Shown one piece after another: positions 1-9,133 of a DNA stretch of 64,000 bases (positions within the stretch are counted from its first letter, which is position 1; every line of letters starts with the position of its first letter). The notes beneath the pieces are model-generated. The model saw only the letters and a program-made list of their open reading frames with translations. It was not told where the DNA came from and ran no database searches. The position numbers were made by a program, and so were the translations under genes. The stretch spans positions 2,418,001-2,482,000 of the forward strand of contig NZ_CP048279.1 of the NCBI RefSeq assembly GCF_010365305.1. Direction: 5' to 3'. Origin of the DNA: Staphylococcus sp. MI 10-1553. Its GTDB lineage: Bacteria > Bacillota > Bacilli > Staphylococcales > Staphylococcaceae.

Positions 1-86
1 TTACGTCCCATGACTTCCATCTCGCTTTCAAATACGTTTTTGAGTACCCTTTATTATACATGTAAAATTTAGACAATAGCAACATT
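1..86 (-). promoter_or_regulatory. Possible promoter at the window edge, reading left
   Basis: On the minus strand a TATAAT hexamer (positions 53-58 on the plus strand read attata) lies 18 bases downstream of TTGCTA (77-82). It would drive a gene lying to the left of the window. No complete coding frame is visible in these 86 bases. The -10 is perfect, the -35 weak, so this is tentative. Confidence 0.3.
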
Positions 87-1091
87 CTAAATAGGAATGG
101 GTTGTTCAAACAATTTTCGAGCGACGGATTGTGCCGTGTGAATATCCTCTGCGTCATATACTAATAACCGTCCATCTTGATACAATGTCATATCATACGT
201 TTCAAGTCGAAATCGTTTAATGAAAGGATTATCAATTAAAATTGTGACTTCTGTACGTATGGCCGCTTCAAATTGTTCTGGAGCCAATCTGAATTGATAC
301 ACGCCGCCACATAACACTTGCGTAGACTTAAGCTGTTTGTTTTGTAGACGCGTGAACTGTTGCTTGGCACATACGGGACAGTCCACTTCTTTAAGACTTT
401 GAATCGAGATTTTTTTCACTTTACCTTGATCAATATCACTGGTCGTCATTTGGTAAGAAAAATCACCATGCATCAGGTAATAAAAGACTTCTGCCACGAC
501 AAAACTACTCGCCAAATGAACAGCGGGTGGCAACACTCCGTTAAGGTCACAACTTTCCATCGTCTCTGGCACATCCGGCATCACACAATGTAAACAAGGC
601 CCGTCATGACTGATTGGAAAGACACTCAGCTGACTCCCCACTACTGCACCGTAAACATAAGGAATATCCAATTTTCGTGTCGCTTCATTCACTAAATAAC
701 GTGTTTCAAAACGATCCAAACCATCAAGTACCATATCCGGTTGTAGTTCCTCAAGAATGCCTTCAATATTGCGTGCTGTCACTTCTTCGTATAACGGTTC
801 GATTGTTACTTCATGATTCATCATCGCGAGTCGTTCTTTTAGTGCAAACACTTTCGGCTTCATCGCTTCAGCATCTGCTTCAACATAGCCACTTTGACGA
901 TGTAAGTTAGATAAATGCACCACATCTTTATCGACGATCGTCAGTTTGCCAACACCACTTCTCACCAATTGCTCAGCGATGCCACTACCTAAAGCGCCGA
1001 CGCCGATGACAAATACGTGTAATTGTTGTAACTGACGTTGGCTCTGTTCCCCAAAATGTTGGAAGCGTATTTGTCTATGATAGCGTGTCAT
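87..1091 (-). CDS. thiF: ThiF/MoeB-type sulfur-carrier adenylyltransferase
   Basis: An E1-like enzyme that adenylates the C-terminal glycine of ThiS so that sulfur can be loaded for thiazole synthesis; cytosolic. The 334-residue product has the nucleotide-binding loop VIGVGALGSG near residue 30, followed by the DKDVVHLSNLHRQ segment typical of ThiF/MoeB, and two CxxC pairs (PCLHC near 167 and CPVC near 238) that fit the structural zinc site. It carries about 85 residues after the zinc site, more than a minimal ThiF. It is the last gene of the riboswitch operon and its start overlaps the thiG stop by one base. Position next to thiG and thiS favours ThiF over MoeB. Confidence 0.9.
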   Translation of the reverse strand: MTRYHRQIRFQHFGEQSQRQLQQLHVFVIGVGALGSGIAEQLVRSGVGKLTIVDKDVVHLSNLHRQSGYVEADAEAMKPKVFALKERLAMMNHEVTIEPLYEEVTARNIEGILEELQPDMVLDGLDRFETRYLVNEATRKLDIPYVYGAVVGSQLSVFPISHDGPCLHCVMPDVPETMESCDLNGVLPPAVHLASSFVVAEVFYYLMHGDFSYQMTTSDIDQGKVKKISIQSLKEVDCPVCAKQQFTRLQNKQLKSTQVLCGGVYQFRLAPEQFEAAIRTEVTILIDNPFIKRFRLETYDMTLYQDGRLLVYDAEDIHTAQSVARKLFEQPIPI

Positions 1092-1858
1092 TATAAAAAG
1101 CCTAACCCCTCAGATGGACTGGATTGCACTGCATTATAACGAATTGGAATACGACCTGCTTCATAACTTAAACGACCCGCTTCGATTCCTTTTTTCATCG
1201 CTTCAGCCATCTTCACTGGATCTTGTGCACGAGATACAGCCGAATTGAGCAAGATTGCATCTGCGCCAAGTTCCATCGCTTCGGCACAATCTTTTGCTGA
1301 ACCAATCCCTGCATCTACAATGACAGGCACGTCACATTTTTCAATGATATAACGCAAATTCAGTGGATTCGTAATGCCACGACCTGTACCAATAGGAGAA
1401 GCAAGTGGCATCACCGCATGAACACCTAAGCTTTCTAGTCGTTGCGCTAATACGACATCATCTGAAATATACGGACAAACGATGTAGCCTTTTTCTAATA
1501 AAATTTCACAAGCTTTGTACGTTTCTAACGGATCAGGTAATAATGTATCGTCATCGCCAATCACTTCGACCTTAATCATGTCACACACGCCAGCTTCACG
1601 CGCTAATTCAGCAATACGCACCGCTTCTTCTGCCGTTTTCGCACCTGCTGTATTGGGAAATGTTGTAAATTTTGATAAATCGACATTCGCCAATGGATTC
1701 GGTAAGTTTCGGTCATATAAACTCATACGTCTGACCGCAAATGTGAGCACTTCTGTTTCTGATGCTTCAATCGCCTTAGACTGAATCGCTTCACTTTCAA
1801 ATTTTCCTGTACCTAAAAATAATCTTGAATGAAATGTTAAATGTCCAATTTTAAACAT
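1091..1858 (-). CDS. thiG: Thiazole synthase ThiG
   Basis: Catalyses formation of the thiamine thiazole ring from 1-deoxy-xylulose 5-phosphate, dehydroglycine and ThiS-thiocarboxylate. The 255-residue protein is a full-length TIM barrel; the motif [11 protein letters not shown] places the imine-forming lysine at K96, and the phosphate-binding segments (PIGTGRGI near 185 and DAGIGSA) are present. The final residues EGLGFL match the family. It lies four bases after thiS and runs into thiF, so the three genes are one transcript. S. aureus lacks this gene, so it separates this genome from that species (known gene content, from memory). Confidence 0.95.
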   Translation of the reverse strand: MFKIGHLTFHSRLFLGTGKFESEAIQSKAIEASETEVLTFAVRRMSLYDRNLPNPLANVDLSKFTTFPNTAGAKTAEEAVRIAELAREAGVCDMIKVEVIGDDDTLLPDPLETYKACEILLEKGYIVCPYISDDVVLAQRLESLGVHAVMPLASPIGTGRGITNPLNLRYIIEKCDVPVIVDAGIGSAKDCAEAMELGADAILLNSAVSRAQDPVKMAEAMKKGIEAGRLSYEAGRIPIRYNAVQSSPSEGLGFL

Positions 1859-1861
1859 CTG

Positions 1862-2062
1862 TTAACCGCCTCCTACAAATTCTAACAATTCTAATCGATC
1901 ATCTTGCCGTACTTCAGTTGTGGCCCATGCTGAACGTTTAACGACTGTTGCATTACGTTCGACTGCCATCCGTTTCGATTCGATACCGAAATGGTCTAAA
2001 ATGTCTTGTACTGTCGTGCCTTCTTCAAATTGTTGCTGCTCTCCGTTCACAAAAACTTCCAT
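1862..2062 (-). CDS. thiS: Sulfur-carrier protein ThiS
   Basis: Ubiquitin-fold sulfur carrier of 66 residues for thiazole synthesis. The essential C-terminal Gly-Gly is visible: the protein ends FVGGG, the tail that ThiF adenylates and that becomes a thiocarboxylate. The beta-grasp pattern (MEVFVNGEQQQFEEGTTVQD) is normal. It starts immediately after the tenI stop and four bases before thiG. The extra third glycine is a small variation. Confidence 0.93.
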   Translation of the reverse strand: MEVFVNGEQQQFEEGTTVQDILDHFGIESKRMAVERNATVVKRSAWATTEVRQDDRLELLEFVGGG

Positions 2063-2653
2063 TCATTTCACCTTCTTTAATGACCAATTATCAACCATCT
2101 TTTCAAACGATTGAAGTTCATGTCTAAATGCACTGCTGATACACGCGATTCCTGTAAAATGAGACGATATATGTTGTACTGTGTCAGCTGTAATGCCTCC
2201 CAATGCCACTACCGGAAAATCAATGGTCAAAACTTCATCAATTTCAAGTTGTGTTCGCGGTGGCAAGTCAGGTTTTGACGAGGTTGGAAAAAGATGTCCA
2301 AATAACACAAAATCTAATCGTTGCGCTTTTGCTTCACGAACCATCGCTGCTGAATGTGTCGATGTGCTCACTTGATAATGAGGGTGCGCTTGCTTTAATG
2401 ATGCAGCACGGTAATCTCCCTCTTTAAAATGCACATTTGAAATGCCGAGTTCAATCGCTAATGTCACATCCGTATGTATGATGACTTTAGATTTTGGAAA
2501 GCCATTCGCCAATAATTGGGTGATCCATTGCTTGAGTGGGTGCCGATTCATAGGCGTCCGTAAAATGACACCTACTATCTGACTTTCAATAGCACAGAGC
2601 CTTTTGATATGCCAGTCATCTAGTACAACATACGGTGTAATCACAATCATCAT
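2063..2653 (-). CDS. tenI: Thiazole tautomerase TenI
   Basis: A thiamine-phosphate-synthase-fold protein of 196 residues. The segment FGHLFPTSSK...LPPR matches TenI, the enzyme that aromatises the ThiG product, with the likely catalytic histidine at H120; the barrel end has the phosphate motif ALGGIT. The usual ThiE substrate residues near the N-terminus are not obvious, so TenI is preferred over thiamine phosphate synthase ThiE. First gene after the TPP riboswitch. In B. subtilis the order is tenA-tenI-thiO-thiS-thiG-thiF; here tenA and thiO are missing between riboswitch and thiF, so the dehydroglycine source must be encoded elsewhere. Confidence 0.82.
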   Translation of the reverse strand: MMIVITPYVVLDDWHIKRLCAIESQIVGVILRTPMNRHPLKQWITQLLANGFPKSKVIIHTDVTLAIELGISNVHFKEGDYRAASLKQAHPHYQVSTSTHSAAMVREAKAQRLDFVLFGHLFPTSSKPDLPPRTQLEIDEVLTIDFPVVALGGITADTVQHISSHFTGIACISSAFRHELQSFEKMVDNWSLKKVK

Positions 2654-2681
2654 CGCCTTTTCCCTCCCTTTCTATTCACAA

Positions 2682-2724
2682 TAAAAAAACTACTTTCCTC
2701 GTTATTTACAATAGAAAAGTAGCC
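2682..2724 (-). terminator. Intrinsic terminator of the TPP riboswitch (expression platform)
   Basis: On the minus strand GCTACTTTTCT (2713-2724 region) pairs with AGGAAAGTAGTT (2688-2698 region) and is followed by a run of seven T. It sits between the riboswitch aptamer and tenI, so it probably stops transcription when thiamine pyrophosphate is bound. Confidence 0.8.
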
Positions 2725-2739
2725 TCATTTGACACGAAT

Positions 2740-2836
2740 ACAGCCACTTTCCTACGCCAGTACGAACTGGATCAGGTTCAGGAATTTTGAAATCAACATT
2801 TCAATCTCAGCCATTATGAACGGCACTTCCAGTGGA
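2740..2836 (-). promoter_or_regulatory. TPP riboswitch (THI element)
   Basis: Read on the minus strand the region shows the conserved blocks of the thiamine pyrophosphate aptamer in order: CCACTGGAAGTGCC, GGCTGAGATTG, CCTGAACCTGATCCAGTTC and CTGGCGTAGGAAAGTGG, with the first and last parts closing helix P1. It precedes the tenI-thiS-thiG-thiF operon and is followed by a terminator hairpin, which implies repression of the operon at high thiamine pyrophosphate. Confidence 0.93.
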
Positions 2837-2858
2837 TTGTTTCAAATATTCAATTGTT

Positions 2859-3479
2859 TTATCGTTTCATTATACGAGCTAATTCTAACACATAACGAAT
2901 GATGTGGAAAAGGTTTATAAATAAATTAAAACCTAATTCTCGTGGTGAAAACTGACCTCGCTTCATACGATTGAAGTCATAAAGTGTATACAATAGAAAA
3001 AGTAATAACCCGACAACTGCAATAATCGTGTAGTAAATCGGGCTGTGAATCCACCAACCAACGAGACTTGCTAAAATGAGCGCGATTAATGTCACGAATA
3101 AATATTTCCCTAAGCTCGACGCATCTTTAATCCAAAAATAACCGAAGATACCAAAAATGACAAATCCAGATACGGCTAAAATAACCATATTGAAAAATAA
3201 ACGCGCACCTAAATCTTGCAATGTATACATGAATGTCGCATAAGATAATAATCCGACGACAATCGTATAAATATGAGAAATAATCGGGCCACTAAAGCGC
3301 ACACGTTGAAATACCATCGAAGCTAAGATTAAGATGAGTAGTCCGATAGAGAGTGGTTGTCGCCAAGCTATCGGTAAAAATTGTCCAAAATATGTTGAAA
3401 TCCCAAAAATCAGCCAATAGTACATAAAAAACAACCATACTTTACCATAAGCAGAACGGGATTGATTTTGTGTTGCCAT
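2859..3479 (-). CDS. Bax inhibitor-1/YccA-like membrane protein
   Basis: A 206-residue integral membrane protein with about seven hydrophobic segments and the C-terminal pattern LYTLYDFNRMKRG...NLFINLFHIIRYVLEL, which resembles the YDxxx...FINLF ending of Bax-inhibitor-1/YccA (TMBIM) proteins. Members of this family are proposed calcium/proton leak channels or interactors of the FtsH protease; the role in staphylococci is not settled. It is monocistronic, divergent from the LysM-CHAP gene, and its start follows GGAGGC. The assignment rests on topology and the C-terminal motif. Confidence 0.7.
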   Translation of the reverse strand: MATQNQSRSAYGKVWLFFMYYWLIFGISTYFGQFLPIAWRQPLSIGLLILILASMVFQRVRFSGPIISHIYTIVVGLLSYATFMYTLQDLGARLFFNMVILAVSGFVIFGIFGYFWIKDASSLGKYLFVTLIALILASLVGWWIHSPIYYTIIAVVGLLLFLLYTLYDFNRMKRGQFSPRELGFNLFINLFHIIRYVLELARIMKR

Positions 3480-3819
3480 CTCATTTTGCCTCCTTTTCTT
3501 CTATTTTACGGTATGTCACAACAGAATCAAATGCAGAAATGATACAACTATTCCATTGATAAACGATGCATTTATATTACAAAAACTTTAATTATCTCAA
3601 AAGATTTGCAAATCAAATTTTCTATAAATTGGATAGTGACAACATTTAAGCACAATACGATAGCAAAACTATATTTTTCGCAACATTACAGATTCGTAAC
3701 ATCCCCCCAATATTACAATATTTTTGTTATCATAATGATTGAATTAATAATCAAATTACACATTTCGTTATTCATTGCTCAACACATCTTATCATTCGTG
3801 TAAATAAGGAGGCAATACA
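3480..3819. other. Intergenic region between two divergent genes
   Basis: This 340-base AT-rich gap holds the promoter region of the LysM-CHAP gene, including a WalR-type box at 3685-3701, and the upstream region of the BI-1-like gene. No convincing gene is seen; the open frame at 3606-3803 lacks a ribosome binding site and any recognisable protein features. Confidence 0.6.
3685..3701 (+). promoter_or_regulatory. WalR-type binding box
   Basis: ATTACA-GATTC-GTAACA is two DTWACA half sites separated by five bases, the reverse complement of the published WalR consensus TGTWAH-N5-TGTWAH. It lies about 120 bases upstream of a LysM-CHAP hydrolase, the class of gene activated by the essential WalKR system in S. 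aureus. The match is exact; function is inferred. Confidence 0.65.
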
Positions 3820-4647
3820 TTGAAAAAACTCGCATTTGCATGTACGTTAACTTCAGGTGCGGCAGCCGTCGCTATGCTCAATCATCAAGATGCTGACGCG
3901 TCAACACAATACACAGTCCAATCTGGTGATTCACTTTGGTCCATCGCGCAAAAATATGGAACGACAGTTGATGCACTTAAGCAATCCAATCAATTACAAA
4001 ACAACATGGTCTTCCCAGGCCAAGTCTTATCCATTGGTGGCGGTAGTGGTGCACCATCTTCTGCTACTGTACCACAACAAACTGGTGGCGCTTATACTGT
4101 ACAAGCTGGCGAATCTTTAAATATGATTGCCACAAAATACGGTGTGTCAGTTCAAGACTTAATGCGTGCTAACGGATTGACGAGCTACTTAATCCATCCT
4201 AACCAACAACTTCAAATCCCTGGCGGTAATGCTGGCAACACTGCATCAAAAACAGGTGGCGCTGGCGGTACAGGTAGTATCTCAACAAGCGGCCAATACA
4301 ACACACCTCTATTTAGCCATCAAAACTTATACGACTGGGGGCAATGTACGTATTATGTATTCGATCGTCGCGCACAAATCGGTCAACCTATTAGTACGTA
4401 TTGGTGGAACGCTGATCATTGGGCAGCTAATGCCGCAGCTGATGGTTATACAGTAGACCACAATCCAACAACAGGTTCAATTATGCAAAACTTTGAAGGT
4501 CCAATAGGTCACGTTGCTTTTGTTGAACGTGTGAACAGTGATGGTAGTATTTTAATTTCAGAAATGAACTACAATACACCACCAGGACAACAAGATTATC
4601 GTACAATTCCAGCATCAATTGCTTCATCATACAATTATATTCATTAA
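3820..4647 (+). CDS. Secreted LysM-CHAP cell-wall hydrolase (Sle1/SsaA-like)
   Basis: Predicted peptidoglycan hydrolase of 275 residues. A signal peptide (about residues 1-28, ending ADA) is followed by two LysM domains (about 30-72 and 91-134) that bind peptidoglycan, a Gly/Thr/Ser-rich linker, and a CHAP domain (about 165-275) with the catalytic Cys in GQCTYYVF, His in GHVAFVE and the SEMNY segment. CHAP domains act as amidase or endopeptidase. Sle1 of S. aureus has three LysM copies; this protein has two, and the S. aureus protein in the same position near pit and graRS is the better counterpart. The start is a TTG at 3820, supported by AAGGAGG eight bases upstream. A WalR box upstream suggests WalKR control. 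Confidence 0.9.
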   Translation: MKKLAFACTLTSGAAAVAMLNHQDADASTQYTVQSGDSLWSIAQKYGTTVDALKQSNQLQNNMVFPGQVLSIGGGSGAPSSATVPQQTGGAYTVQAGESLNMIATKYGVSVQDLMRANGLTSYLIHPNQQLQIPGGNAGNTASKTGGAGGTGSISTSGQYNTPLFSHQNLYDWGQCTYYVFDRRAQIGQPISTYWWNADHWAANAAADGYTVDHNPTTGSIMQNFEGPIGHVAFVERVNSDGSILISEMNYNTPPGQQDYRTIPASIASSYNYIH

Positions 4648-4661
4648 TATAGTGAACAGAG

Positions 4662-4705
4662 AGATTAACTAAGGTGTTTTCGGACATCATTAGTTAATCT
4701 TTTTT
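4662..4705 (+). terminator. Terminator of the LysM-CHAP gene
   Basis: A perfect 11-base inverted repeat, AGATTAACTAA and TTAGTTAATCT, spaced by 17 bases, is followed by TTTTTT just after the stop codon. Confidence 0.88.
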
Positions 4706-4873
4706 GTTGCCCTTTTAACGGAATAGAACATGCTGGAACCATTGCGTTTTACAAATTGTCAAAATGGGTGCGACGCTTGAGGAAAGTCTCATCATCTTTG
4801 CCTGAGCAACACGACGTAACCTTTGTCACACATAAAAATTCTGTACTACTTCCAAAATCAATTGGCTTTTGAT

Positions 4874-4904
4874 AAAAAAGAAGCCAAGACATACATCTCA
4901 GCTC
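4874..4904 (-). terminator. Probable terminator of the pit operon
   Basis: On the minus strand GAGCTGAGA and TCTTGGCTT form a stem with G-U pairs, then a T run. The sequence belongs to a recurring staphylococcal motif with GCTGAGA...TGTCT...GCTTCTTTTTT also found near 21670 and 22940. Confidence 0.6.
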
Positions 4905-4925
4905 CTTGCTTATTTATATTTATCA

Positions 4926-5927
4926 TTATAAGAATAAATTTAAAATGAAGTAAAAAAGACCGGCAATCAGTGCAGAAATAGGTAATGTAATCACCCATGT
5001 CACAATCATACGTTTTGCTGTATTCCAATGCACACCTTTAATTCGATTCGATGAGCCCACACCGAGAATTGAAGATGAAACAACGTGTGTAGTTGACAAT
5101 GGAAAATGTAATGATGATGCGACAAAAATCGTTAACGCTGATGCTAAGTCTGCTGACGCCCCATTCGCAGGACGGATTTTCATGATATTACCACCGACAG
5201 TTTTAATGATTTTCCAACCACCGACTGCTGTACCTAAGCCCATTGCAGCAGCACAGGCAACTTTTACCCATAATGCTGGCTCGACACTTGTTTGCATATT
5301 CGCTACGATTAACGCCATTGTAATGATACCCATTGATTTTTGCGCATCATTCGTCCCGTGTGAGAACGACTGTAACGACGCAGTGAAAATTTGGAAAATA
5401 CGGAAGTTACGGTTCGTACGTGTCAAATTCGCATTTCTAAATACACGTTTGACAATCGTATACATTACAAAACCTACAACGAACGCAATCACAGGCGATA
5501 AAATTAAAACAAGTACGATTTTTGTAAAACCTTGATAGTGTAATACATCAACTGAACCTGCAGAAGCAATCGCCGCACCAGCAATCGCACCGATTAACGC
5601 GTGTGAAGACGAACTCGGTATCCCATAAAACCAAGTGACTAAATTCCACACAATTGCAGCTAATATCGCGGATAATACAACGATGAGACCATTATCTAAT
5701 GTAAATGGATCCACAATTTCTTTTGTAATTGTTGAAGCCACACCTGTAAATGTCAAAGCACCAATAAAGTTCATAATGGCCGCTAAGAAAATGGCTTGTC
5801 TCGGCGTTAAAGCACGTGTCGATACTGCTGTCGCTACGGCATTCGCTGTATCGTGAAATCCATTAATAAAATCAAATAATAACGAAAAGATAATGATAGC
5901 TACTGTAATAAGCAACAAAAACTCCAT
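4926..5927 (-). CDS. pit: Pit-family low-affinity phosphate transporter
   Basis: A 333-residue polytopic membrane protein of the PiT family. The two inverted signature repeats are visible: FDFINGFHDTANAVATAVSTRAL near residue 16 and FSHGTNDAQKSMGII near 190, each holding the conserved G-x-N-D/F-H-D-T-A residues of sodium- or proton-coupled phosphate carriers. About ten membrane segments. It is 14 bases downstream of a DUF47 gene with which it forms an operon, as in S. aureus. Distinguished from high-affinity Pst because it is a single permease with no ATPase. Confidence 0.93.
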   Translation of the reverse strand: MEFLLLITVAIIIFSLLFDFINGFHDTANAVATAVSTRALTPRQAIFLAAIMNFIGALTFTGVASTITKEIVDPFTLDNGLIVVLSAILAAIVWNLVTWFYGIPSSSSHALIGAIAGAAIASAGSVDVLHYQGFTKIVLVLILSPVIAFVVGFVMYTIVKRVFRNANLTRTNRNFRIFQIFTASLQSFSHGTNDAQKSMGIITMALIVANMQTSVEPALWVKVACAAAMGLGTAVGGWKIIKTVGGNIMKIRPANGASADLASALTIFVASSLHFPLSTTHVVSSSILGVGSSNRIKGVHWNTAKRMIVTWVITLPISALIAGLFYFILNLFL

Positions 5928-5941
5928 AAATGAGGACTCCC

Positions 5942-6559
5942 TTAGCTATTTTTCATTATGATTGTTTCAAAATTATTCGCAACAGCTTGGCAGCGGTCAG
6001 CAATATTTTCTAAACTTTCATAAATGTCTTTGATCTTAATTAAAGTGACAGGGTCTGTTTCACTATTAAAGATATGTTTAATGGATTGACGTAAAATACC
6101 ATCACAATTTGTTTCGTATTCTTTAATATTGATTGAATGTACGCGCATGTGTGAAAGCTTTTTCTCTGTCATTAAGCCAATTGCTAATTTCATTTCCCCG
6201 ATTGCTTTTTGAATATTATCTACAAACTCTAACATGTATTCATCTGTATATTCTATTGAGTACATTTCAAACATAGCGGACGTTTCTTCCATCGCATCTA
6301 AGACGTCATCAATCGCATTACACAACGACATAATGTCTTCACGTTCAATTGGTGTAATAAATGTTTGATTGAGATCTGTAATCACTTGATGCATCAATTC
6401 GTCACCATGTGATTCATACGTCTTCACGTTGTCGGCATAAGCTCGCAAATCTAAATGTGTGTTGAAATCCATTTTACCGAATTCAATTGCAGCTCGGTCT
6501 AAATTGAAAATCATATCCTCTAGACGCTCCATGAACTTATCCTTTTTCTTCCTAATCAT
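5942..6559 (-). CDS. DUF47/PhoU-like accessory protein of Pit
   Basis: A cytosolic, almost wholly helical protein of 205 residues (MIRKKKDKFMERL...), of the DUF47 family related to PhoU. Genes of this family are commonly paired with pit and are thought to regulate phosphate uptake (pitR in S. aureus usage). The ATG near 6559 is chosen over the upstream ATG at 6574 because GGAGG stands seven bases before it. A highly acidic stretch (DDVLDAMEETSAM) may bind metal as in PhoU; that is inference. Confidence 0.88.
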   Translation of the reverse strand: MIRKKKDKFMERLEDMIFNLDRAAIEFGKMDFNTHLDLRAYADNVKTYESHGDELMHQVITDLNQTFITPIEREDIMSLCNAIDDVLDAMEETSAMFEMYSIEYTDEYMLEFVDNIQKAIGEMKLAIGLMTEKKLSHMRVHSINIKEYETNCDGILRQSIKHIFNSETDPVTLIKIKDIYESLENIADRCQAVANNFETIIMKNS

Positions 6560-7234
6560 GTTAAAATCCTCCATTCAGCGATTACCTAAATCACTATTGT
6601 AAAAGTTATGTTACTTTAATTATAAAATATTGTTAATCCTTTGTTAACTCAAAATATAATGTGCAGGCAGCATCACCTTTTTAACTTTCAATTTTATTAG
6701 TGCTCAATGTTTTCACATTTTTTCATAATCCTATTCGAAAATAGCACATATTTAAAGAAGCTACAATTAAATTTACAAAACCTTAACATTTTATTTTGTT
6801 AATGTATTTCACCTCTTAAAATCATCAACATATTTCATTAAATATATGTTTATTTTCGAAAATTCTGTAACCATTAAGGTATTATTAATCTCAAATGTAG
6901 GGGTATTATAAACTTTTTAAAGAATTTGAAAATATTTTTAAAGTTTAATTTAAAAGATTCATCCTATCAGCCACTCCCAAATATGATAAGCTTTTGTTAT
7001 CATTCAAATGATTTATTGTTATATTTATAAAATATGTCATCCTTTTAAAACTAAATATATATCATCAGACAAAATGGCTGTGCGCTTATCTTTTTAGATG
7101 AAGCTGACGCGTTTTATATACTAAAAAAGCATGATAGAACCTCTATATTTCAAGATTTCTATCATGCCTTTAAAACGATTCAAAATAGTGACATGTTTTC
7201 ATTACGTCATAATATCGGATTAAATTTTACTATT
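6560..7234. other. AT-rich intergenic region
   Basis: About 670 bases between the start of the pit operon and the end of vraG. It contains the vraG terminator at 7122-7167 and presumably the pit operon promoter near 6600-6660. No open frame with a ribosome binding site is seen. It is unusually long and very rich in A and T. Confidence 0.6.
7122..7167 (-). terminator. Terminator of vraG
   Basis: GCATGATAGAA and TTCTATCATGC (7129-7139 and 7157-7167) are a perfect 11-base inverted repeat; on the minus strand it is followed by CTTTTTTAG. Confidence 0.9.
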
Positions 7235-9133
7235 TTAAATCGAATATTTAATGCTACGTCGTGAATGCATGTAAGCGAGTAATGCAAATATAAAGTAGAT
7301 GATTGCATAAATTCCCATTGCAACGAATACAGGTACAAAATTTTTACCATTCATTAATTCGTTAAAAGCTCTTGCAGCAAAACCAGCATGCAGTAAGCCG
7401 ATGACTAAAGGCAAGCCAAAGTTAAACAACACCTTGAATGCCAATCCTTTAAACATATCTTGATGTGTATAACCCATTTTACGTAAAATTCGATAGTTTT
7501 GCATTTCGTCTTCAGTTTCATCCATTTGTTTAATATAGATAATACATCCTGCTGCAATAAGGAATGCTATACCTAAGAAGCTGCTTACGAATAAAAACAT
7601 ACCTGAGTATTGAAGTTGTTGTTCCAGTAGCGTTGTTCGGTTTTGTGGAATCTCTTTATTCAATTGCTGATTCCATTTTTCAGCTATTTTTAAGTCTTTT
7701 TTATTTTTTAAATCGAAACCAATCTGCGTTGCAGGACCATTTTGTTTATCATTGAGCTGTGTTGATTGTAGTGTCTTAAAATCTTGTTGATTCACAACTG
7801 CTAGAGATTGACCTAATATAATTTGATTGGCAACATAAAACTGATTTGAAATTTCTTTGACTTTTAATTGAACATGTTTCTTTTGGTCACCGAGATTTAA
7901 CTGGATACCTTCTTTTAACCCAGAGATATTGTTTGCTACACCATAACCATTCACAAATACGACTTCACCTTTATTTACCTTTACATCATCAATTTCTGAA
8001 TCACTTGTAACGGGTGTCACATCAAAATCTTTATTAATATCACTATTTTCTGTTAAAATCGGTACATCGATCATGTGTAATGCTTTCTTTTGATAAGGTA
8101 TATTATTTGCTTTTAATTTATCTTCGAACTGTTGCGCGGGTTTCGTTTTCATATAGGTGAATTCATTTGGAGTCATCATGTCAACATTATTTTCTATATT
8201 GGCCTGACCTATCGTTGCAAATGATAAAACTGTTATAGTTATAGCAGATATTATACCAATTGCAGTTAAAGAAAATGCATTTTTCTTCATTCTATGCATA
8301 ATTGATGAGGTAAATACCACATCTGTAACATTAACATAGCCTCTTTTACTCTGCTTTAGCGTCTTGAAAATCAATGATACAGAACTTCTAAAGAAAAAGT
8401 ACGCCCCTAAAACCGTTGTAAATAGAATCGTAGGTACCAATATGAGCAATAATCTTACATCTTTTAACATAATAACTGATAAGTAATAACCGACACCTAT
8501 CATTAAAATACCGAGTACACCTAAAATAACATCTCTTTTAGTAATATGTGCTTGCGGTGCTTCGGTTTGCTTAACATCATTCATCATTTGTATAATCGAG
8601 CGTCGCTTCAGAAAAAGGAAGCTTTGCACCATAATTAATAGAAACGATAAAATTACAAGAGACAAAGTAATCAGTAATGCTTGAGGTTCAAATGTTATTT
8701 TGATTTCAATTGGCAAATGTGCAACATTTTTAATAATCAATAACAATAAGCGAGAACCGAATAAGCCAAGTATCACCCCCACAAAGGTTGTAGAAATGAA
8801 TATAACACTTTGTTCTATTCCCAGCATGCGCATTAGGTCTTTACGAGACAATCCAATCAATTGAAATAATGCAAAACTTTGCGTGCGTCTCTTAATAAAT
8901 AAACGATTCGCATAAAGTAAAAAGACGATGATAATTATAAAGAGAAATTTTTCTCCAATTCCTGCAGCTTTATTCAATAATTCTGCTGACTCTGAATGTG
9001 CAATATCGTCAGTATATTTTAAAGTCACAAAGCTAAAATATAGCATTGTGCTTAGCAGCAAAGAAAATAAATATATTGCATAATGTCTTAAGTTCTGTCT
9101 AAAGTTTTTAAGTACAATATGATTAAAACGCAT
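7235..9133 (-). CDS. vraG: VraG, permease of the antimicrobial-peptide resistance ABC system
   Basis: FtsX-like BceB-type permease of 632 residues with ten membrane segments: a first group near 16-300, a large extracellular domain of about 190 residues (about 310-500) between segments seven and eight, and three segments at the end. With VraF it pumps or releases cationic antimicrobial peptides and passes the signal to GraS. The N-terminus [19 protein letters not shown] matches S. aureus VraG closely; the start at 9133, with AGGTGGTG five bases upstream, overlaps the vraF end, and fits better than the longer frame from 9145. It is the last gene of the gra/vra cluster, followed by a strong terminator. 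Confidence 0.93.
   Translation of the reverse strand: MRFNHIVLKNFRQNLRHYAIYLFSLLLSTMLYFSFVTLKYTDDIAHSESAELLNKAAGIGEKFLFIIIIVFLLYANRLFIKRRTQSFALFQLIGLSRKDLMRMLGIEQSVIFISTTFVGVILGLFGSRLLLLIIKNVAHLPIEIKITFEPQALLITLSLVILSFLLIMVQSFLFLKRRSIIQMMNDVKQTEAPQAHITKRDVILGVLGILMIGVGYYLSVIMLKDVRLLLILVPTILFTTVLGAYFFFRSSVSLIFKTLKQSKRGYVNVTDVVFTSSIMHRMKKNAFSLTAIGIISAITITVLSFATIGQANIENNVDMMTPNEFTYMKTKPAQQFEDKLKANNIPYQKKALHMIDVPILTENSDINKDFDVTPVTSDSEIDDVKVNKGEVVFVNGYGVANNISGLKEGIQLNLGDQKKHVQLKVKEISNQFYVANQIILGQSLAVVNQQDFKTLQSTQLNDKQNGPATQIGFDLKNKKDLKIAEKWNQQLNKEIPQNRTTLLEQQLQYSGMFLFVSSFLGIAFLIAAGCIIYIKQMDETEDEMQNYRILRKMGYTHQDMFKGLAFKVLFNFGLPLVIGLLHAGFAARAFNELMNGKNFVPVFVAMGIYAIIYFIFALLAYMHSRRSIKYSI

Noticed and set aside
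87..1091. MccB-like peptide adenylating enzyme linked to the small peptide cassette
   Set aside because: This ThiF-type enzyme is 34 kb away and sits in a clear thiamine operon.
2063..2653. Thiamine phosphate synthase ThiE instead of TenI
   Set aside because: The GHLFPTSSK...LPPR segment and operon position fit TenI better.
3606..3803. 65-codon frame upstream of the LysM-CHAP gene
   Set aside because: Covers the WalR box and promoter region; no ribosome binding site; AT-rich chance frame.
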